Source of the DNA: Mya arenaria
Taxonomy: Eukaryota; Mollusca; Bivalvia; Myida; Myidae
DNA: 64,000 nucleotides
Assembly (NCBI RefSeq): GCF_026914265.1
Contig: NC_069135.1
Span: 1,753,001 to 1,817,000, forward strand
Direction of reading: 5' to 3'
In this document: positions 38,601 through 48,400 of the stretch, one piece after another
How the letters are laid out: each line of letters begins with the position of its first letter
Position numbering within the stretch: position 1 is the first letter of the stretch
Position numbers and translations under genes: made by a program
The notes under the pieces: model-generated
What the model saw: the letters and a program-made list of their open reading frames with translations, nothing else
Databases searched by the model: none
What the model was told of the DNA's origin: nothing

Positions 38601-41600
38601 TCCAGTCCATATATAGTCTACTCTGAGTCTACGGCTCCAGTCCATGTATAACCTTCCCTGAGTCTACGGCTCAAGTCCATATATAGTCTACTCTGAGTCT
38701 ACAGCTCCAGTCCATATATAGTCTACTCTGAGTCTGCGGCTCCAGTCCATGTATAACCTTCTCTGAGTCTACGGCTCAAGTCCATATATAGTCTACTCTG
38801 AGTCTACGGCTCCAGTCCATGTATAGTCTACTCTGAGTCTACGGCTCCAGTCCATGTATAACCTTCCCTGAGTCTACAGCTCCAGTCCAAGTATAGCCTA
38901 CTCTGAGTCTACGGCTCCAGTCCATGTATAGTCTACTCTGAGTCTACGGCTCCAGTCCATGTATAGTCTACTCTGAGTCTGCGGCTCCAGTCCATGTATA
39001 GTCTACTCTGAGTCTACGGCTCCAGTCCATGTATAGTCTACTCTGAGTCTACGGCTCCAGTCCATATATAGTCTACTCTGAGTCTGCGGCTCCAGTCCAT
39101 GTATAGTCTACTCTGAGTCTACGGCTCCAGTCCATGTATAACCTTCTCTGAGTCTACGGCTCCAGTCCATGTATAACCTTCCCTGATTCTACGGCTCCAG
39201 TCCATGTATAACCTTCTCTGAGTCTACGGCTCCAGTCCATCTATAACCTTCCCTGAGTCTACGGCTCCAGTCCAAATATAGCCTACTCTGAGTCTACGGC
39301 TCCAGTCCCTGAATAACCTTCTCTGAGTCTACGGCTCCAGTCCATGTATAACCTTCTCTGAGTCTACGGCTCCAGTCCATGTATAGTCTACTCTGAGTCT
39401 ACGGCTCCAGTCCCTGTATAACCTTCTCTAAGTCTACGGCTCCAGTCCATGTATAACCTTCTCTAAGTCTACGGCTCCAGTCCATCTATAACCTTCCCTG
39501 AGTCTACGGCTCCAGTCCATGTATAGTCTATGTCTACTGTTAGTCTACGGCTTCAGTCCATGTATAGTCTATGTGTACTATGAGTTTACGGCTCCAGTCA
39601 ATGTATAGTCTATGTTTACTGTGAGTCTACAGCTCCAGTCTATGTAGAGTCTATGTGTAATATGAGTCTACGGGTCCAGTCCATGTATAACCTTCCCTGA
39701 GTCTACGGCTCCAGTCCATCTATAGCCTACTCTGAGTCTACGGCTCCAGTCCACGTATAGCCTTCCCTGAGTCTACGGCTCCAGTCCATGTATAACCTTC
39801 ACAGAGTCTACGGCTCCAGTCCCTGTATAACCTACTCTGAGTCTACGGCTTCAGTCCATGTATAACCTACTCTGAGTCTACGGCTCCAGTCCATGTATAA
39901 CCTTCCCTGAGTCTACGGCTCCAGTCCATCTATAGCCTACTCTGAGTCTACGGCTCCAGTCCATGTATAACCTTCCCTGAGTCTACGGCTCCAGTCCATG
40001 TATAACCTTCACAGAGTCTACGGCTCCAGTCCATGTATAACCTACTCTGAGTCTACGGCTCCAGTCCATGTATAACCTTCCCTGAGTCTACGGCTCCAGT
40101 CCATATATAGTCTACTCTGAGTCTACGGCTCCAGTCCATATATAGTCTACTCTGAGTCTACGGCTCCAGTCCATGTATAACCTTCACTGAGTCTACGGCT
40201 CCAGTCCATATATAACCTTCACTGAGTCTACGGCTCCAGTCCATATATAGTCTACTCTGAGTCTACGGCTCCAGTCCATATATAGTCTACTCTGAGTCTA
40301 CGGCTCCAGTCCATGTATAACCTTCACTGAGTCTACGGCTCCAGTCCATATATAGTCTACTCTGAGTCTACGGCTCCAGTCCATGTATAACCTTCACTGA
40401 GTCTACGGCTCCAGTCCATATATAACCTTCACTGAGTCTACGGCTCCAGTCCATGTATAACCTTCCCTGAGTCTACAGCTCCAGTCCATATATAGTCTAC
40501 TCTGAGTCTACGGCTCCAGTCCATGTATAACCTTCACTGAGTCTACGGCTCCAGTCCATATATAGTCTACTCTGAGTCTACGGCTTTAGTCCATGTATAG
40601 CCTTCTCTGAGTCTACGGCTCCAGTCCATGTATAACCTTCCCTGAGTCTACAGCTCCAGCCCATGTATAACCTACTCTGAGTCTACGGCTCCAGTCCATG
40701 TATAACCTACTCTGAGTCTACAGCTCCAGTCCATGTATAACCTACTCTGAGTCTACGTCTCCAGTCCATGTATAACCTTCTCTAAGTCTACGGCTCCAGT
40801 CCATGTATAACCTACTCTGAGTCTACGGCTCCAGTCCATATATAACCTTCCCTGAGTCTACGGCTCCAGTCCATGTATAACCTTCTCTGAGTCTACGGCT
40901 CCAGTCCATGTATAGTCTACTCTGAGTCTACAGCTCCAGTCCATGTATAACCTACTCTGAGTCTACGTCTCCAGTCCATGTATAACCTTCTCTAAATCTA
41001 CGGCTCCAGTCAATGTATAACCTACTCTGAGTCTACGGCTCCAGTCCATGTATAGTCTACTCTGAGTCTACGGCTCCAGTCCATGTATAACCTTCCCTGA
41101 GTCTACGGCTCCAGTCCATGTATAGTCTACTCTGAGTCTACGACTCCAGTCCATGTATAACCTTCCCTGAGTCTACAGCTCCAGTCCATGTATAACCTAC
41201 TCTGAGTCTACGCCTCCAGTCCATGTATAACCTACTCTGAGTCTACGGCTCCAGTCCATGTATAACCTACTCTGAGTCTTCGTCTCCAGTCCATGTATAA
41301 CCTTCTCTGAGTCTACGGCTCCAGTCCATGTATAACCTTCCCTGAGTCTACGGCTCCAGTCCATATATAGTCTACTCTGAGTCTACGGCTCCAGTCCATA
41401 TATAGTCTACTCTGAGTCTACGGCTCCAGTCCATGTATAACCTTCCCTGAGTCTACGGCTCCAGTCCATGTATAGTCTACTCTGAGTCTATGTCTCCAGT
41501 CCATGTATAACCTTCTCTGAGTCTACGGCTCCAGTCCATGTATAACCTACTCTGAGTCTACGGCTCCAGTCCATATATAGCCTACTCTGAGTCTACGTCT

Positions 41601-42335
41601 CCAGTCCATGTATAACCTACTCTGAGTCTACGGCTCCAGTCCATGTATAACCTTCACAGAGTCTACGGCCCCAGTCCATATATAGTCTACTCTGAGTCTA
41701 CGGCTCCAGTCCATGTTTAACCTTCTCTGAGTCTACGGCTCCAGTCCATGTATAGTCTACTCTGAGTCTACGGCTCCAGTCCATGTATAACCTTCACTGA
41801 GTCTACGGTTCCAGTCCATGTATAGTCTACTCTGAGTCTACGGCTCCAGTCCATGTATAACCTTCACTGAGTCTACGGCTCCAGTCCATGTATAAACTTC
41901 TCTGAGTCTACGGCTCCAGTCCATGTATAACCTACTCTGAGTCTACGGCTCCAGTCCATATATAGTCTACTCTGAGTCTACGGCTCCAGTCCATGTATAA
42001 CCTTCTCTGAGTCTACGGCTCCAGTCCATGTATAGTCTACTCTGAGTCTACAGCTCCAGTCCATGTATAACCTTCTCTGAGTCTACAGCTCCAGTCCATG
42101 TATAGTATACTCTGAGTCTACGGCTCCAGTCCATGTATAGTCTACTCTGAGTCTACGGCTTCAGTCCATGTATAACCTACTCTGAGTCTACGGCTCCAGT
42201 CCATGTATAACCTTCACAGAGTCTACGGCTCCAGTCCATGTATAACCTTCACAGAGTCTACGGCTCCAGTCCATGTATAACCTTCACAGAGTCTACGGCT
42301 CCAGTCCATGTATAGTCCAATATATAGCCTATGTG
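32637..42335. repeat. Large satellite array of 41-bp and 35-bp monomers (about 250 copies)
   Basis: One monomer family fills 9.7 kb. The 41-bp type carries TATGTGTACTATGAGTCTAC then GGCTCCAGTCCATGTATAGCC; the 35-bp type has TACTCTGAG in place of TATGTGTACTATGAG, a 6-bp difference. Types are in blocks: 41-bp about 32760-36050, 35-bp about 36050-37290, 41-bp about 37290-38330, 35-bp about 38330-39510, a few 41-bp copies to about 39690, then 35-bp to 42335. Variants (GTATAGGG for GTCTACGG; CATATATAG for CATGTATAG; TATAACCTTCC for TATAGTCTAC) form local runs. The array probably sits in the first intron of the mannosyltransferase gene. Open frames in it are artefacts. Confidence 0.96.
32679..32753. 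repeat. Perfect palindrome, 37-bp arms with 1-nt centre
   Basis: Arms 32679-32715 and 32717-32753 are exact reverse complements around T32716. Each arm contains GGCTTTATTTTGACTGGAGC or its complement. A third copy of the same segment at about 32637-32660 makes a second, looser hairpin with the left arm. It sits at the gene-proximal edge of the satellite and uses a diverged monomer (CCAGTCAAAATAAAGCCT) seen only here. Confidence 0.95.
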
Positions 42336-42748
42336 TTCTCTGAGTCAATCAAACTAACTAATTTTTTACTAGTGTCATAATCATAAAACTCTTACTTTGT
42401 TTTTCTAAGGTATATTTCCTATATAGTGTAACCTTAGAGTCCATGTTTGTAAGTGTGTATCTAAAAATGTGTCCCAAACGGAGTGATGACCATAACGTCT
42501 AACTAGACAGATGTTAGTACATACACGTAGTGCAAGTCAATTTCCGTTTTATTATTAATAAGGTCATACGTAATCGGGTTTGTCAATGTACGTTATGAAA
42601 GATGCTGTTTGATATATTGATAAACTGACAACCCCCTGCATGTATACTATATGTTAATAACCATTTGTATTCTGGTTTTCAGTTTCGAACAGAAATGCTT
42701 TTATAAATAATTCCTTCAGTCATTTATACTACTACGACTACGACTACG

Positions 42749-42797
<49 letters not shown>

Positions 42798-44800
42798 TAA
42801 TAATAAAAATTATAATTATAATAATAATTATAATAATATTTGTAGTTTAGAAAAAATATCATGCATTTTGGCAACACAATGACATTTTATTTTTTTTTAT
42901 TTAGAAAAAAACCCCAACTCTTGACAAAAAGCACGTGATCAATGTGCTGTTACTGATTGGTTGTGCGGATCGTTCTCGACGGAATGCGCGATTTGAGTAT
43001 ATTCTTTTATTTATTATTGACATAAAGTCATTTCACACAAAATACAGTAACATTTGCTTAGTTCGATCAATAACATAAACGTTTTATGACGAGGTATTTC
43101 TTATATATACAAACATTGGTATTTAATATGAATGACTAACACGCCTGTGGTCAGATATTTATGGTTGTAGTGGCAACCACTTGACCTATAATTTCATTTC
43201 CGAAGATTGATTGGTTCGTAATTAGCCACGAATATAACTGCAAGTATTTGACCAATATGCCAATTAATAATTTGTCGAAAATTTCATTAATAAATTATTA
43301 TGATGCATGGGAATATCCGTTACCTTGGTGTGTATTTGTTTCGTAGTACAACACTTGTATTCGGTTTGCATTTTGTACCGAACAGGGGCCGTATCCATAC
43401 AACTTCTTACGAGTATTTCCTAATTCATATTAAAATAAAAGTACGATCTTTTAACATAAATGTGTGTGGGTATCAAATAAAATCAATGAAAGCAACGTAT
43501 TTCAGATATTATTAGGTTATTATAGAATAAGACCGGTGAAATACTTAACTTAAGAAAGTGTCTTAAGTAAGCAAATTACTTTGAACGTTATTAAGTTAAT
43601 TAAATGTTATTGACACAAATTAGACTAAGAGGGCTTGGTGTGAGCTAACCTATGACGAAATGTCACCTGTGACTAAAAGTCAGGCCCCGATTTCTCGAAA
43701 CATCACCTATAACAGGATTTAGCTAAGCTCGATCTGTTTCGTTTCTCTATATTTCGTGTAATGTTTACATTTTTAAGATTTTTTGGACTTTATAAGGAAA
43801 TGATATTTTTGATAATCACGATAAATATTTTTGCCTAGTAAAAAAATCAAGAGTATGTAAGACATTTGACTGAATGAAATGAGATATTTAAGCTTGCTAC
43901 GATTAATATTCGTGAAACTGTGGCCCGGAGCTCTCTCTACTATGCTACCGAGGATTACATCATCCACTATCGAAAAATTGCTTAAATTTCTTTCTGATGT
44001 TTTTTGTTTCCTTTCTTGGTTTTAGTCATGACTTTGTCACATGATTACCGCGCTATGATTCGAAAGATCCACGCAAGATACGCAAAAAGGAGCAAAAATA
44101 GTTCATTCCCCTCAAAAACATGACCCTAAAAAATGTATCCAAAAAATGCATGGCAAAAAATGAGTCCGTAGAACACAGATGCCCCACTTCCCACCTATGT
44201 CACAGAAACAAAGGTGATTATTCCACCGATAGTGGATAACTGTGCATCCTCATTACCAGTTGCACAACGAAAGGGTAGGACATAAAAAAGCAATACCAGA
44301 CTTTTCTCCTTGAAATATACCTACATGACATATTTTAACACAATAGTTTAATTTGAACTAAAGATATGAAGCATTTTTTTTCTAATTTAGTTAGAGTGAT
44401 CTTGACCTTGACCCCAGGTGCAATCTTCACATGCAGCCTACATCACGTGCATACTTTGTGAGGGTTTGTGACTCTAACTAAAATGCTTTTTTTTTCGCGC
44501 ATTATCGTGCCAAAGAGAGTGACTTAGTATACGTTAATGTACTGCCCCCACGCCTTTTAGTGATAGCGCACAATTTTGAATCTTGTGTCTTGTGGCATTT
44601 ATTTCTAAATTAGTATAATTTGACCTAAATATCTCCAATCGAAACTTCTCGACCATTTTTCATTCGATGGAAAATGGTAGAGGAGTTCCGATTGAAATAT
44701 TGTTTTAACTGATGATTTAAATAATGTGAGTAAATGGCTAGTAGATTCATACTGGCTAGTATAAGTTGTCACTGCAATTAGGAAAGACCGAGTCAATTTT
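42336..44800. other. Intergenic or first-intron DNA of the mannosyltransferase gene
   Basis: AT-rich, with a trinucleotide microsatellite at 42728-42797. A minus-strand CCAAT-type motif (ACCAATCA, about 42954-42961) in a locally CpG-richer stretch (about 42930-42990) could mark a promoter for the mannosyltransferase gene, but no first exon is identifiable. Confidence 0.3.
42728..42797. repeat. (CTA)n microsatellite
   Basis: About 23 triplets of ACT/CTA with a few ACG interruptions at the left, followed by an AT-rich ATA/TTA tract to about 42840. Confidence 0.95.
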
Positions 44801-44804
44801 GTTT

Positions 44805-44925
44805 GATCCAAGTGTAAACTAAAATCTAACTCTAACCTCAATGTAACATGTAATGGTACAGTTATAAAATCCACCCTTTCTGTCAAATACCTTGGGGCTA
44901 CCTTGGATCAGAATGTCTTTTAATG
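44805..44925 (+). pseudogene. Relic of a non-LTR retrotransposon reverse transcriptase
   Basis: One frame reads a short stretch ending VKYLGATLDQ, the segment after the catalytic palm in LINE reverse transcriptases (VKYLGxxLD). The frame is not open beyond about 40 codons on either side. It is a degenerate fragment. Confidence 0.5.
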
Positions 44926-44949
44926 AAATGGCACATTCAGTTATTAAGA

Positions 44950-45111
44950 AGTGTTTGATGACAAAAACGAAGGCAGGGTTCTTTAAGCGACATAAACTGT
45001 ACTTCGTTTCATTTAAAGTTATCTTTGTTTTAAGCCTTCATTTTAAGCAAAATATTGACTTTCGACGTAGCATATATGACGTAATTTATCACGTGGTATA
45101 CTCACACTGAT
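44950..45111. mobile_element. Partial copy of the CACGTG-ended TIR element
   Basis: This matches the right part of the element at 53614-54100: CTTTAAGCGACATAAACTG, AAGTTATCTTTGTTT, then TTTCGACGTAGCATATATGA and the terminus GACGTAATTTATCACGTGGT ending CTCACACTG at 45111. The left terminal inverted repeat is not visible, so the copy is truncated. Confidence 0.6.
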
Positions 45112-45203
45112 GATTATATTATGCACTGACACAACAACAACATCAGTGATGTTGGCTCTCATGTTAGGGTCAAAACGTATGTCGACAAACACGATTGTAT
45201 TTT

Positions 45204-45209
45204 TTTATT
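45204..45209 (-). promoter_or_regulatory. Candidate polyadenylation signal of the HPGD-like gene
   Basis: AATAAA on the minus strand, 250 bp past the stop codon at 45459-45461. It implies a compact 3' UTR. Confidence 0.45.
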
Positions 45210-45458
45210 TTTTTTAAAGAGTTGTCAATGCAACACACAATAAATGAAAGCAAGATCCAAATACAGCTAACCCGAAAATGCTTTAAACAAGATCTAGTTA
45301 TATTATGGCACACAATTGCCATTTAATGAGTTCAGTGTGCGAAGATGACTGGTTGACGTCGGTCTACGTGACTAAGTTCTTTGAGACGGAATTTAGGTCG
45401 AAGTACGTTAGATAGGGTTGGATGAAACGTCGACGGTTAAGTGGTCGACGCGATGGTG

Positions 45459-48400
45459 TCAGAGACAGTTTGGATTTTTGACGAAGCGGTAGACGGCTCC
45501 GCCCATGTTCTTCTCGACTGTGACGACGGCACCGTTGTTATCGTCTTTCTCTACCAGCTCAACGAACGCACGGGAAACGTCATCCACGCTGAAGACGGAA
45601 TGGAAAAGTTTGTGAACAAGATTCAACGAGTTCAAACGTGTTCCTGTAGGGGATTGAAAACAGTTTTATTTATATAAATATGAATATAAAATGACTTTTG
45701 TTTTCGCAATATAAGGTAGGTTTTACTCCGTCTCATTAATAATAGCATGAACATGTAACGTCGAGTACCTGTTGATGCCTATTGTCTTGACTGTTGCGAT
45801 AACCTGCTCCTTGTTTTCTTGGTAGGTAACGAGGGGAGGGTCGGGGCCGTCCAGGGCCACAGACAGCATGCTCGTGTCGGCGAAGGCGGGGCACAGGACC
45901 GCCCAGTTCACACCAAACCTCGCCTGGCACGGGTTCGACTACGAACACAACGCGATATTGAGGTGGCTTTAACAAGGTAAAATTTAGATTATTTAAGTAA
46001 TGGAAGTTAACTTCTATGATACATTTAAGTATTTCTGAATGCTGGAGTCATGTTGCTGAGACAATTGGTCATATATTTTCTCCAGTCCGAAATTCTATAC
46101 TTTGTAACCACCAATATAGCTTGTTATAATAGTGTTTCAACTACTGTGAAATCATTAATGTTCGTGGGGCATTAATGTTCGTGGTTTTCGTGGGTTAGGT
46201 GATCCACGAATTCAAGATCCCACGAAATAAAGACCCTTTATTCACGTTTTCACTTGCCATGGTATGTACATACTCTAGTTTATTCGTTACCGAGGTCGCA
46301 ATATACAGCGTCAGTACCCATCTCACTGTATAGCTTACTGTAATTGTTTTGTTAGTATATTATATCTGCCTTTAACAAATTATAAACCAGATCATTTATA
46401 TGTGTTTTTATGAACCAAATGACAGAAGTACGTGCCTAAACGTGTGTTGTTCATTGTTCGTCGGAATTAACATTGACCATATTTCAATTTATTTGCTGCT
46501 TTTTGCCGACGATGCGGTTAATGTATCAGAGACTAAGGCAGGATTGCAGAATTCTCTAAATAGTTTACATTCATACTGTCGCAAATGGAACCTCACTGTT
46601 AATATAGATAAGACTAAGGTAATGGTGTTCAGAAAGGGTGGAAGACTAGGTATTAATGATAAATGGTTTTATGACAATAAGGAAGTGGAAATTGTTAGCT
46701 CGTTTAATTATTTAGGAATTGTATTTAGTAGTGGCGGTGCATTTATGCAAGCTACAAAAACTTTAGCTGGAAAGGGGTTGAGATCACTTCACTCTTTGAT
46801 GGCGCTAGTCCGTAATATTAAAGTGCCAATATATATAATGTTTAATCTGTTTGATGCATACATATTATCAGTCCTTAACTATGGTTCTGAAGTCTGGGGT
46901 TATATAAATTCGGACGTGGTAGAAAGAGTCCACAAAAAGTTTTGTAAATGGGTATTAAATGTGAAACAGTCAACCATTACGTTGGCTTTGTACGGAGAGT
47001 TGGGCAGGTTCCCATTATATATCGAAAGACATGTAAGAATGGTTAAATATTTCTTAAAACTTCATATATATCGTCAAGCGAGATAATTGCATTTTAAATG
47101 TTATATTACAGGATCAAATGTATAGTGTTGAAAATCATTCGTCTACGAACTGGGCATCAAAGGTTAAGGAAATTCTCCAATCATCCGGTCTTTATGAAAT
47201 ATGGTTATACATTGAGTCGGTAAAAATGGACGTTTTTGTTCCCGTACTAAAAAGTAGACTCAGAGATATTTATATCAGCAATTGGAGGTCTGGGTTAGAC
47301 TTGTCTCCGTCTCTAGATGTGTTTAAAGAAATTAAGACAAATTTTGAACAATCTTCATATCTCAGTCTTGTTGAAAATACAAAGTATAGAAGTATTTTAT
47401 CTAAATTGCGCCTTTCATCACATAAACTAATTATAGAAATAGGTCGACACAATAAGGTTCCTAGGAATGAAAGAAAATGTTCACTCTGTAATTTAAATGA
47501 TATTGAGGACGAATTTCATTTCGTCCTCAAATGTCCAGTATATGCGGACCTTAGACGTCAATATATTCCGAAGTATTTTTACACTCATACGAGTTTGATG
47601 AAATATATTGTTTTAATGCAAAGTAACAACCAAACCACCCTAAGGAAGTTAGCGCTTTACTGTGATAAGTCCTTCAAATTACGTGATTCCTTAATATAGT
47701 ATAAATGTTTGCTATGTTTCTTTGGTATTTTGATTGTATCATAATCGGTAGTGTTTAAACATAAATCTGTAGATCCTTAGGACATACGAGATGTACATAT
47801 TCTTTTTCCTTTTGTGTGCGTGTTTTTCCTTTTGTTGTTATTGTTGTTGTTGTTTTTTGTTGTCTTTTTGTTGTAATATTCATATCCTTAAACAGTAGCC
47901 ACAAAGTTGTATGTATCACGCAGCTTGAACCTTGCGGCTGTATTAATCAACGTTGAGAAGTATTTATATAGAGAGAGAAATTCATATAGATTTTTATAAC
48001 ACCGAAATCATTACCTTTTCATATTATACCTTAATATCGATGACATTCTTATTATTGTTATACACACTCTCACAATATCTATATCAAACTTATGATTGAT
48101 TTATTAATAGAACTTATGTTATAATTGTCACATGCCATGCATTATTTCTATACATATTGTTGTGACGATGAGCTTTTTATGCTTAAGTAGAATAAAATTT
48201 CTGTTCTGATAATGTACTGTATTAAAGATTTACAGCTTGTCAAAATTGTGAAAATAAATGAACTGTCAACATAAAAATCTCCAGGTTGACAAGATGTGAG
48301 TGATGAGTGTCGGTTTTCGATTTTTTTTCTTTAATGAAATGATTAATCGATTACATTGGAGGCTACTGAGCACCCAACGTGACAATGTACAAAACAACGT

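Noticed and set aside
45441..45677. 78-codon plus-strand frame rich in Asp/Val
   Set aside because: It is antisense to the last HPGD exon, which has correct splice phase and length against the known family.
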